DNA from: Bugula neritina
Taxonomy: Eukaryota; Bryozoa; Gymnolaemata; Cheilostomatida; Bugulidae
Direction of reading: 5' to 3'
DNA: 64,000 bases
NCBI GenBank assembly: GCA_964035545.1
Contig: OZ037766.1
Coordinates: 8,441,722 to 8,505,721, forward strand
Part shown: positions 25,101 to 36,800 of the stretch, in pieces
Layout: every line of letters begins with the position of its first letter
Position numbering within the stretch: the stretch's first letter is position 1
Position numbers and translations under genes: made by a program
The notes under the pieces: generated by a model
The model's database searches: none
What the model saw: the letters and a program-made list of their open reading frames with translations, nothing else
Told to the model about the DNA's origin: nothing

Positions 25101-28100
25101 CTATAGCTCAGCCGTAGTTGTATGGTTCTTCAGTTTCAAACATACCAGTTTAAGAGGCTCAAACATTTTTATCACAGCACTGTCTGCCATTTCACTTGTA
25201 GAATACAGTTTGAGTTATGTTGTTCTATAGTTGGTTACACAGTTCTAGTGAATCAAATGCTAATTCTGTACTATAAAGTGCAAAGCTATCAAAATCGAAT
25301 ACGATTTAAACATTTTTTCAGACAATAAATACTGGTAATTGGTGTGTAATAGTAATGATTATGAGTGAGCTAGTTTGCTTTATATATAAACTTATTGATA
25401 TGTATGCCGATCCTTTTGCACAAAAATGTTCAATAGTTTAAATTCTTGTTATTAGGTGTAGACTGCTCTCTGGTGGCTGTGAATTTTGAAGAAAAACTAA
25501 AATACAAGACGATTCCTCTGCCACATGTAAGTGTTTCATTCCACTTGTATACAGTGATTACATACTTATTTTGTGTTTATGTGTCAGATTCTGCAAGATT
25601 GCTCACTGTTCTAGCATAACCTGGTGCATGTGGCTAAGAAGGCTAGACTTGTACTTCTACAATACTCTTCCCATGTACACTTGTGGACACTGGGAGCTAC
25701 TCACACCACTCTGCCTCTCGCAGGTATGCAATTACTACACAACAATTTTTACCTAAAAATACTAAAATCTTGTGTAGCATCAACAACTTTATATATTTGG
25801 TCATTGTTTTATCAAAATTTTAAATGTTAATGTAATGATAGTCAAAGCTGTGTCAATATAGTTTGTCTTTCTACTTAAATGTAAATAGATTACTCTTATG
25901 TTGTGCTTTAACTTTAATTCTATGTCAAGGTACATTTTCATTTTATTTCTAAGGTTACAGTTGCCAGTTGCATGTAGGCATAGGTTTTTGTATTGGCATT
26001 TGTCTAGGATGTTGTGATAGCAAGCACCAGTTGTTTGTACCTTGCAGATAAGAGTAAGAATATGTTGGCATTGAGCTCTCGCCCAGTAAACCTGTTGGAG
26101 TTGAGAAGCAGAAAGGAAGAACACATTGTGTGCTCGGATATCTCTAGTGACGGTACCTGGGTGGCCTACTGTGACAGAAACTCTCTTAGACTTTTCAACC
26201 TTACCATGGTTTGTCCACAGAGTTATTAGTTCTTAGTCGGCTTTCTAGTGCATGCCTTGTGCCAACTCACCATTATAGATGTGAACATCTGTGTGCGTGC
26301 GCGACAGTAGATGTAATCATATAACATCATATTGCTTGCTGGAGCATATATTCTTACTAAAGTACAAGTCTGTAGCATTAAGGACTGGCAACACCATATT
26401 TTATGTCACATTTGGATAGCACGGTTGTTCTTGCAGCGGTCTTCTTTGTCAGGTAGAGCCAAAGATGTGTATGTTTAACATCCAGCCATAGATTTTGTAG
26501 GACATTATATAATACAGTATATAGTAACATATGTAATAGTATATGTAATATAGATATATATATATTATAATATTATGTATAATTATATATAATAATATAA
26601 TATTATATATACTATGTGATACATATAAGTGAAAATGTAACATTGACAGGGTGATATTGAGATATTGCCTCCAAAGATATCGGCCAGTAGATTACGAGGT
26701 CTGCCCACTACTCTGTCTCATCTACCCATCAGATGTATCAAGTTCAGTGTTGATAACAGTCTATACTTGGGTTACATCGACGGCAGCGTTAAATGTGTGC
26801 AGCTCAGAGTTACCAACTCTCTGCCACATATCCACAATATCATTAGCAGCACCACATCTGAAAAAGGTAAGTCCGCTGTCGTGTTGAAGCATGGCTAACA
26901 TATTTATCTGTGTGCTTGTACACCGTAGAGTCTACACTGTAGACTAATACAAAACATGCAGTTTTATTGAACGTAGCGTGGTAATGTTAAATATAGCTCT
27001 TATAATAGGTAGTGCAGCTGATAAAATAATAATCAATACAGGCAAGTTTGTAGTATTATGTTAAGTCTCCTTATACTTGTGTTGTTATTTCTAGCTTTTT
27101 TTATTGCTTGTCTCAATTTTATGGGTAAGCAAAAAGTAAAGTCTTGAATTTTTATAATAAAGTATTTATGTAGAGTACATTGTATCTAAAATTTAGTTAA
27201 ATATTAGTTGAAATAAAGTGCAATAGACGAGATGTTTATTGTGAAACAATAAGTTTGAATATGCTGACTAATTGCAGACATCTCCGTGGGAACTCTTCAC
27301 CAGATGGTGGTTTCACCAGATGGTAGTAAAGTGGCTACTTCAGACTCTAACTACAACACTTTGGTATATGCTGTACACGAGGATTCTCTCAAGGTATTTC
27401 GCTGATGGCTCTTTTTAGTATTACTCATTCTAGTGCAGACGTAGTAGGAGTAGTTTTGTTTTTAACCACTAGAATGATTTGAGCTAATACACAAATATCA
27501 GGGATACATTTCATCAATTGAAAATGCCGAGTTTTCATTAAAATGTTAATTTTTAATCATTTTTATGTGGTTTAAATGTTTGTTGATAATGCTTGTATAA
27601 TGTATAAGTACTGTATAAATAAACAAACTCACATAAATTCCTCCCATGATCATGCTTATGAGTAGTAAAAATTAATTACTCAATATATATGCGCGCTATT
27701 ATCTATAGAATCTATAGAATATAAAATTATAGAATCTATAGGTTAGATTATTATGTATATAAGTTGTTGTTCGTGACTTCAACTAGTCGTAATATTTGAA
27801 AGTCTCTTACAGCTGACATGGCGACTGCCAAGAGAAGACATGCTGGTGACAGCTCTCGCTTTCTCTCCCAACTCGGAGTGCCTAGCCTACGCTTTGTCTT
27901 CTCACAAGGTTCCTGTTCATTAACTACATTATCTCCTACATATGACGACATGTTTAGTGCAGCTTAAATGGGTCGATGGGGAAGGACCAAATAAACCGAT
28001 TTGAATTATGTGTAGTTGCACTTATTTTGGCTATAAATCTTGTGTTATTGTGACGTTATAACACTACTCTGTAGGTTTAGCCTGATGACCTGCATTTAGT

Positions 28101-29627
28101 GTCGCCCTCTCACTAGAATCTAGGTTTCAGAGTAATTTTAATTAAACACGAGGTATTTGAATTAAGCAATAAAATTGCAATACATGTAGCTGCTGGCCTA
28201 GTATTCTGAAGTTACTGAAATTTAAGCGGCTGCTAAACTCGGAGTAATTTTGATAATAATTCTTCGGTTCTGTGTTGTCAATAGTTATTGAAATGTCCAT
28301 TCAACACCAGAGGAAGTTTTGCGGTATTTCGAGGCTTTGTGTTATATAACTAGAAATATGAAAAACACTAATTACCAGATATGTAAATAATTTTGTTATC
28401 TGTACTAGAAAAACTGATAGCCACTGAAACCATAATAAATACCACAGTAAGACTAAATACTGGCTCATCAACAATGTAATTGCTTTTATTTTTCGTAATG
28501 GTCTGGATTAAGCATGCTTTTTATTTATTCAATTTGCACTGCAGAAATTTCACTGTAGTTCATAGGTGACTATTAACTTTTTCAGTGAACAACCCCAAGG
28601 GTTTAACTTAAATCCTAGCTATTCTCTTTCACTTAGTAAAATGTTAACATTTAAAATTTCCAGTTGTGTACATAGCAGCAGTTTAAAGCTGGCAGATAGA
28701 TTCGCAGGAAGCTAAAATATTTACTGGATTTATCATATTATTTTTCTCTGATTAATCGTTATTTCAACATAACTTTTCACTTTTTTTCAACTGATTTTGT
28801 TATAAATGTCTTTAAAGAGTTGTTTGTGTATTGACAGGTTATTGAGTATAACTTGATGAAAAGATGTTATAGTAGGCCTACAATATCGTCTCCAACACAC
28901 AAGAGCAGAAAGTCACATTACCTCAGTGTCGTTGCCAAAGTACTAAACATGCAGTACTCTAGTCATGATTCTACTATAATATTGTTGCATGATGCATTAG
29001 GCGTTCGTACATATAACACTAAATCGGTAAGTGACACCGGTGGCTAGTTAATTTTTTGGGTCACTTGTGTTGGACAAAGCAACCATTTTTTAGCTTCTAT
29101 GCTGGCAATGATTTTTTTAATTTGATATTCATGGAACCAACGAGTAATAAACTTTGTACTTATGTGTACCTTAATTTCTAGTTTCAGTACGTCCATTTTT
29201 ATTTTACTTGAGTTTCGCTAGTTTGTCGGCCTTGCAACTATTTTACTTGCAGTTTATTGTGTTTCAGGGCACCATTGGATCAAAGAGAAATATGTATCCA
29301 AACAGGGTAAGTAAGCCGCCTTATCAGTAAAATCCTAGTTTTCCCTGCAGTGAATATTGTTGCTATAAGAGAGTATCAAAGCAGGTTATCAGAGCAAATT
29401 TTTGTTTCTTACTATTTCAAACAAGTTTTAAATTTATCAAGTGGCATGCGGTGCAGCTTCTGTATTCTGGTGTAGCTATTGTTCTCTGTACAGTTCTCTG
29501 TACTTTGCAGTATCTGATGCACTATGAGGAACTAGATGAAGACTATGCTGTGGTGGTTGAGAGAAGTCCCTTGGCTCTTAGCGCTGTCCTGCCACAGGCT
29601 TTGGCAAAGAAGCAGTTTGGAAGCTGA
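22181..29627 (+). CDS. UTP4: UTP4 / cirhin, WD40 subunit of the SSU processome (19 exons)
   Basis: UTP4 is a double beta-propeller WD40 protein of the t-UTP/UTP-A complex, needed in the nucleolus for pre-18S rRNA processing and rDNA transcription. Exons: 22,181-22,244; 22,358-22,450; 22,548-22,845; 22,954-23,017; 23,261-23,380; 23,482-23,550; 23,921-24,005; 24,122-24,291; 24,591-24,665; 24,822-25,041; 25,456-25,526; 25,615-25,723; 26,048-26,208; 26,650-26,866; 27,278-27,393; 27,813-27,908; 28,838-29,026; 29,268-29,306; 29,511-29,627. The sum is 2,373 nt, or 790 aa, with every phase matching. Homology starts at HRIKFFDYEPQAINCIA and includes ARNRLALSRSDGSVEIW, HHTHDVRAV, VAKKARLVLLQYSSHVHLW and a C-terminal VVVERSPL. 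Residues 1 to about 120 form a basic, Ser-rich extension absent from human UTP4 (686 aa). The exon 16 donor (AAG|GTTCCT) is weak. A possible AATAAA lies at 29,839. Confidence 0.96.
25097..25165 (+). repeat. Possible tRNA-derived SINE fragment in a UTP4 intron
   Basis: The sequence has an A-box-like TATAGCTCAGCCG and, about 30 bp on, a diverged B-box-like AGTTTCAAAC, in the order found in tRNA-derived SINEs. There is no clear tail or target duplication. The spacing is acceptable but the match is weak. Confidence 0.25.
26500..26640. repeat. TATAATAT low-complexity block in a UTP4 intron
   Basis: Almost pure A/T with several self-complementary TATATAATATA segments. It directly precedes the acceptor of UTP4 exon 14 (26,650). 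Confidence 0.8.
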
Positions 29628-30890
29628 ATTATGTGCACTTTACTCTTAGCAAGCTTTCTAGACTATACTTTCACAGTTCAGAGTATTGTAACAGTATTGT
29701 CTTTTCTTATTTTTAACAAGTACAACTAATTTGTAATGTTATTTCTTACTCGGTAAAGAAGCATGCACAGTGCATCAGAAATGTGCTTCAGTGATTAAAT
29801 CTTATATTTGACAATATAAATACACATGTAAATTGCATAAATAAATATGTATTTAATATATATCATTGTAATATATTATTTACAAAAAACATTAAAATGT
29901 TAAATAGAATATATAAAAATAGAATTTTTGACTAGTCTATTTGTTCCTAGTTGAAAGTACCATCTATCTCATCATTGTATTTGTCTATTAAATAAATCCA
30001 GATATTAAAGATTTCACCATTAAACATGCAGCCCCATCATATAGTTTCATCATCTACTTGGGTCTAGAGCTTTTCTGCTTCTGCAACATAGAACATTTTC
30101 TCTAGTGAAAATTACTGAGTTCTATTTTGTACATAATATTTTGGTAAGCCTTCATCTAAGGGTTAAAGGTCAATTCTAGTCTTTCTCTAAGCTAAATGGC
30201 ATGTTTTGTTGTGGAAATTTTGGCAGCTGTTTTTACTAAAAGCAAACTATTAAACATTCTGCCTTTCGTGATAACCGTAGTACTTGACTTGAACACGCAA
30301 AATATCAATTCGTGGTTGAATTAGTCAAGACTTGGATGTTGCAACTCTTAGTTTACTGTATAAAAACATAAACAAAGTGTAATGAATTCAACTGATCTGG
30401 GAAAATAATGTAGAGCCAGTCAACAATATTTGTATCCTCCTAACCTCTCTAATTTATATTGAGTTATAATTTAGAGATTAAAACAAAAATTTACTTTGAA
30501 ATAAAAATGTCAAGGGGGGGAAGGAACCAAAAGAGCAGTTATATATGTTTAATGAATAATTTTTTTCAATTTTATTTGCAGTTAATCCATCAGAGAAAAC
30601 TTATGCTATACTATATCATTGTTTCAATAATAAAAAGCATAAATTGGGCAAAAAACTAAAAATAAGATTCAAAATAGTATTTGGAACCTTGATAACTTTA
30701 TATAATATGAAACAGAATGTACTATTTAATTGATAAATAATAAACTTGATGTATAGTGTATTAACAGCCATGATAATAATAGTGCTGAGAGGTTTTTAAT
30801 GCTGTTGCAAGTAATTCATTTTACTAGAGTACTTAGAGCTTAAACTCTTTGAGAAGTGGCATTTTGGTAGTGGTGGAAACACAAGATTGG
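29628..30890. other. Tail-to-tail intergenic region between UTP4 and the coiled-coil gene
   Basis: Holds the UTP4 3' UTR, with an AATAAA-like site near 29,839, and the minus-strand 3' UTR of the next gene, with a possible ATTAAA at 30,795-30,800. Frames inside it show no homology. Confidence 0.6.
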
Positions 30891-33800
30891 TTAATTTCTT
30901 TTTCCCTGCAAAGCAAAATTAAATAGTAATTCATTTTTACCTGATGATTATTTTAGTCAAATTGCATTATACATTTTGCACAAAAAATTCAATTTTGTCA
31001 CTATAATTATATAACTTTGACATTAAAAACATTGCACATTTCCAATTTACTCTCGTATGAATTTAGAACTTTTTATCAGGCGAAAAATTTGTCTGTAACA
31101 TCGTTTTATAGATAGGACATACGTTTTGGTTTTTCAGCATTTCTTTTATGCATGAAATGTAAACTGCTCTGTTTCTTGGAGGTGTGATTAATATGCTTAA
31201 GCCACCATGTGAGATTGTGATTAAGGTTTTGTACATGAAGCTGTGTGAAAAGAGACTTGGTGTATCCACGTGCAGCCAAGGTTGACATTTCTAGCAGACT
31301 TTGAGAGTTTTTCAGTCTGTACTCTCGCTTTGACGTTGCAATAACAAATCATTGTAATTTAGTTTTATCAATAAATGTGCAGGCAGCATAGCATGTTGGT
31401 TCACATTCCGATAGTTTTTGTAGATGTAAGGTGCTCATTTGAATTTATTACATTGTAACCTTAAATTTGAGGTCATGAGGTCATGCAGCATATAACAAAT
31501 GCAAAAGACCTCTTAGATATAGTATTAAAAGTGCATTATCCAATTAAAATAATGGCTACCATAATTTCAAGTAACATCTCAATAGTCCCATTTATATTCA
31601 TAATAGTGTGTAAACATGTTGTAAGCAAATCTTTGGTAAAATAATTACTATGGAAACATTAATTAAGTTTTATTGCCCTAAAACCCAACTCACTACATGC
31701 AGGACTGTTAAATATTTGCTGAAGTAAAAACTTCCTATGAAATAGTATTATGAGTGTATTATTGACAATTTAACCATTAATATAATTATACCTTTGCATT
31801 AGCCTTTGACATCACGTCATTTGCCTTTTGTATAGAATCAACCTTGGCAGACGCATTTAGTTCAAATAGCTCTTCACACTTCTTAAGATACTGCATTCTA
31901 AACATAGTTAGATCTTGATGGTCAATAGATGTGACAATATTACGTCTGTTTATATGTAATTTGCCACTTCAAGTTGATAAAATATACTGATAGAGCGAAA
32001 CATAATGAAAAGATAAATTAGAAATTGGGAATAAAAAAGATGTGTGCGATTTTATAGATAGACTTTCACAATGTCATCTAAATAATAAATCACAGCACAT
32101 TTAAAAGGTTTATCAGTTTTTATTGAATTTGTGCAAGAGTCCGTGTGGGTTTTCTAAATTTTGAGTGCTGGTCAAAGAAATATAATATTATATATAAATA
32201 TATAAATAAATAGGCACACACATGCACACAGTACACACGCATGCAAACATATTATGAAGATGACTCACATATAACGCTGTTATTTCATGCAGGTGTTTTT
32301 TACACAATAATCTCTGAACAACAATATTGCAAAGGAGAATACACAATTATTTAATATAAATACTTGCCTTAGCATAGTGTTGGCCTCCAATAAACTGTCA
32401 TGTTGTTTCTTATACTTTGTTTCTATCTCTTTTATCCGATCATCAATCTGGTGCTCATTATTAGCTAACAAAACTTTCTGTCAAATAAATATAGTTTGAG
32501 GTAACTTTTGTTTACATTTTCTCAAACTTTATTATAAGCATTCCCATTTGACAATTCAGTGAATTATAGAATAGTAAATGGGCACAAATTGGTCCAAATA
32601 GAGACAATTCAGCTAGGCTAGTTTCATTACAAAGTATTGCAATAAGTCAGTAGCAGTGAGAAGTGGCTGGTAACATTGCACCAATAATTTAACGTTAGAC
32701 TTTTATTCTGTTTGCTATCACAATGTGTTGTTTCACAGAAAGGATATTGGCTTAAAAGCGCCTTGTCAGATTGTGCATGCTAAAATTAGTAAAACGAAAC
32801 CTAAAAAAATTCAATTTGTACCAGCTAATGGTTACAACTCACATGCACTTTTAATTGATAGCTACAATTTACCTATGACTTTTGCCTAATAAATCTGATA
32901 ATATGAAGTTATAAACTTATTCACTATTGCATGATTAAAAATGCTTTCTAAATATAATAAGCAATATATACCGAATCACTGTACTTCATCTTCATGTCAA
33001 ACAGCTCCTGCTCATAAGAACTAACTTGTGCCTTGGTTTCTTTGAGCTCTGCTGATGTGTTCTGTACGAAAAGCATAAAATAATACAAACTGCTCCATTT
33101 CAGCCAATTTTAATCAAATTTGTGATTATGTAATGATATAATTGTTGAAATGGACTTGAGTTTTCACATAATTTACTTCTCAACATGTTTAGTCTGTTTA
33201 TGCAACAGTCATGTTACCTCAAGCTTCTCACGCAAAACTTTCAATTCATAAAGGTCATCTTCATGTCCAACAAAACGCTTTTTCAAAGCTTCAGCTTGCT
33301 TTTTATATTCCTGTTTCATATCTGTTAATTTCTTCTGGTGGCTTTGTTCTAGTCTACGTACTTCTTGATTATGCTCATAATTTAGAAGATTTTCTAAAGA
33401 AAAGCATGTCAATAGGTACAAAATACAACCCAATTCGTACACATAGTTTACCAAAGTTATTATTTAATGGTAAACAGTTATTTTTTTTTATACCTGCAGT
33501 GACTGCCTGCATGAACAGAGTTCAATCTTTATGAAAGAGAGCAGAGCAGCTAATCGTTTATTACAGCTGGAGTGCAAGTAGCACAGATATTGTAGGTTCA
33601 ACAGTTTACAACTAGTAACAACTGGTGAGCACAAACAGCTAAATGACAACATATTCTAAGAAAAGCTGCTAAAAACTTAAGTCAACAAAAACTTAGCAGG
33701 TCAATTTGCTTTGGATTCTCACAAAAACAAAAAGCATTTTTTTCAAGAAGACTGCATCATGAATAATTCCCTGGACAGTCTTTGAGATGAATAAGTGAAA

Positions 33801-36800
33801 GTTGAATATTTTACCAAGGTCTCTTTTTTCATTTTCTTTTTCTGTTTTTAAAGTCGAAGTTACTCTTGCTTCACACTCTTTGAGTTCAGCTTTTCGACTA
33901 ATTTCAGTTTGTGTTTTGAAAGTGTGAAAAGCTCCAGTCATTATTTCCAATTCTGTTTTTAACTTGGCTAAAAAAACATGAAATAATGTGGTGGTTCGTG
34001 GAACTACCAGCAGCACAACATGTAGGGTCGCGTAATTGACCCGGAACAATGGATAGCCAATTAGCGTAGTTGATAGTTAGCAGCAATTGTAGTTTCCCGC
34101 TGCTAACTCAGTCGAAGCTAGAGTGTGAAATAGATTAGATGTGTACTTGTTTGGAAATAATGTATCGTTTTATAATGTATAATTGTGTGTAAAATATACT
34201 CGTTCACTCGACTTATCCTGGTGCAGTTCTATAGTAAATAAATAGACTCTCTGGATAGCACATCAACCCTAAATCTGAAAAATATAACAGTGGTGGCAGC
34301 GGTGGGATAGTGCATCCAAGATGGAGACTGAAAATGCTGGAACTCAACCACCGGCAATCGAAGGTGAGCGTAGAGACAATGCTGTAGAGACAATGCCTGT
34401 TAACCATGTAGTAGAAGAGCGAAGGGTTCCGCGAGAACTAGCTGAGGACCGCTACAGATTAAAGGCGCCCACCTTCACGGGTGAAGAGGAGGTGGAACAA
34501 TTTATCCAAGAGTTTAGCGACGTAATGGACGTCGCCCAGTGGCCCCCTAGGGTGGCCTTGCTGAAGCTTAGAATGGCATTGATGGACAAAGCCAAGCCTT
34601 ACGGGCTGGGCGTAGACATTGATAATATCTTTGCTTCTCTGCGGGCCCGCTTCGGCCTCTCTGCTACAGATGCCAGGGCCCGATTGCAGAGGTTGCGGCG
34701 TGATCCCCGCACCCCACTGCGGGAGCACGCCGCCGCGGTCATAAAGCTGGCACAGATCGCGTACAGCGACTTGCCCCCAGTCAACCGCGAGAGGTATACC
34801 CTCGACGCTTTCATAGCATCTGTTGACGATCTGGGTCTCCACCACCAGTTTCTAGCTAGGGGAGTCACCACCGTTGAAGATGCTCTGACTGAGGGGGAAG
34901 CTTACCTCCTAGCTAATCAAATGCATAAAAGTCGCGGGAGCTCCCGTCAAGTGGAGATAGACCGCGCAGACACGGCCGCGGGACAAGGGGAGGAAACCCC
35001 CGCCGCGGCTGCCGTGTCCCAGTTGGCAACGGCATCAAAAGTCACTCAACTGACAGACATGCTAGCCAAGCTGATAGCAACACTGACACCACAAACCCCA
35101 GTGAGTACCGCCCCTGAGCCCATGCGGCCACCGGCGCCGCCACAGGGAGAAACAGTCAGTTTTTGCTGGGAGTGCGGAAATCAAGGACATTTCCGCCGAT
35201 ACTGTCCCTTCCTAAATCAGGGGTTAAACTACCGCGGCCCGCAGATGTTCCCACCTTCCGCGGGCCGACGATGAAACCCCCAGGGAAGAAGAAACGCAGG
35301 TCACCCAGACGGGTACCGCGTACTGGCAACCAACAGTGGCAACAGCCACGACGGACCAGCAAGGGGCTTCGCCCCGCGGCTGCCTTTTCTATGCCCCTTC
35401 ACAACAGATTCACAGGGCTACAAGTCCAAGAATCTGGATGGGAGCCCACAAAGGTAGCTGAGAATCTAGCCTCGGCACCCCCGAGGCCTACCTACCACCG
35501 CCCCAAGAGACCTCCTTCGCGACCCAAAGCGAGGGAGGTACTCCCTGCGAGGGGAAGGCCTGAAGAGAGAGTTCAGGTGCAGCCCCATGGGAACAGCTAT
35601 TTCTTGCCCGGCAAACTGGAAGGCAAAGCTGTTACTTTCCTCATTGATTCGGGCTGTACCACAAACCTCTTAAGCCGCCAACTCTTCGACACCCTCAGTG
35701 CTAGGGTCAGGGGCGAGATGGAAGCATACGAAGGGGAATATGGCACCCTAGCTGACGGGTCGTGCCTTCCCTTCTATGGTATAATTGAGCTGACGGGACG
35801 AGTCCGTGATCAAACGATCCAAGAGACGTTCATCGTCAGTCAGCTCAAGGAGGATGCTATCCTCGGGATGCCGTTCCTTAAATGGCACGGATGTCACATA
35901 GATTTTAGCAGATCTGCAATGATGATGTCCGGGCGGGAACTCGCCTGTGTCGACAAGTTCGGCCGCCCTTTAGTGGGAGGTGTGCAAGTGGTACGCAACC
36001 GTATCATACCAGGCCGCTCCCGGGCTACCATTCACTGCAGGGTGAATAGTAGCCGGATCTCTGGACTCGGGGTGGTTGAAGGCGCGCACGAAAAGATCCA
36101 ACTTGCCAGCAGTCTGAATCAGCTGACTGAGCAAGGGGAGATCTTAGTGCAGTGCGTCAACCCCTTTACCGAGCCTATCAAGCTCCCGGCTGGGTCGATG
36201 CTGGGCCGTTTTCACTCTGTTCAGGAGGGAGACGTAGGCCCGTCGCTGGGTGATGCGACAGAGGCACTCCCTCAGTGCCCTATTCAGGGACGAGGGGCAG
36301 TCCCAACACATCTCCGGGAGTTATACGAAACAGCCAGTGGCGGCTGCGCGAGTAACAGAGAACGCCAAGCTATGGCTAAGTTACTACGCGACTACGGTGA
36401 TGTGTTCAGCAGCGGAGAGCATGACGTGGGACTGGCTGGAATTGTCAGACACGAAATACCGCTGACTGCAGGGACAGTCCCTGTCCGGCAGCCCACACGC
36501 AGGCTGGGGCCGGAGAAAGAGAAGGAGGTTAGCCGACAAGTACGGGATCTTTTGGACCGGGGACTGATAGAGCCCGCCCATAGTGCGTGGAGCTCGCCAG
36601 TCGTACTGGTCCGGAAGAAAGACGGCAGTTGGCGGTTCTGTGTGGACTACCGCAAACTCAATAGCGTAACCATACAGGACGCCTACCCTCTACCTCGTAT
36701 TGACGAGTCATTGGACGCCCTAGCCGGCAGCAAGTACTTCAGTACGTTAGACTTGCTAAGCGGCTATTGGCAGGTTCCTCTGAGTCCCGACGCCCAAGAG

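Noticed and set aside
25571-25614. Extension of UTP4 exon 12 upstream using the acceptor GTCAG at about 25,587
   Set aside because: It would bring in an in-frame stop; the TCTAG acceptor at 25,611-25,614 gives an uninterrupted, family-like join.
31063-31288. Minus-strand frames of about 60 codons, one with a TLAARGYTKSLF motif faintly like non-LTR reverse transcriptase
   Set aside because: Too short and isolated, no catalytic motif, and it falls in an intron of the coiled-coil gene.
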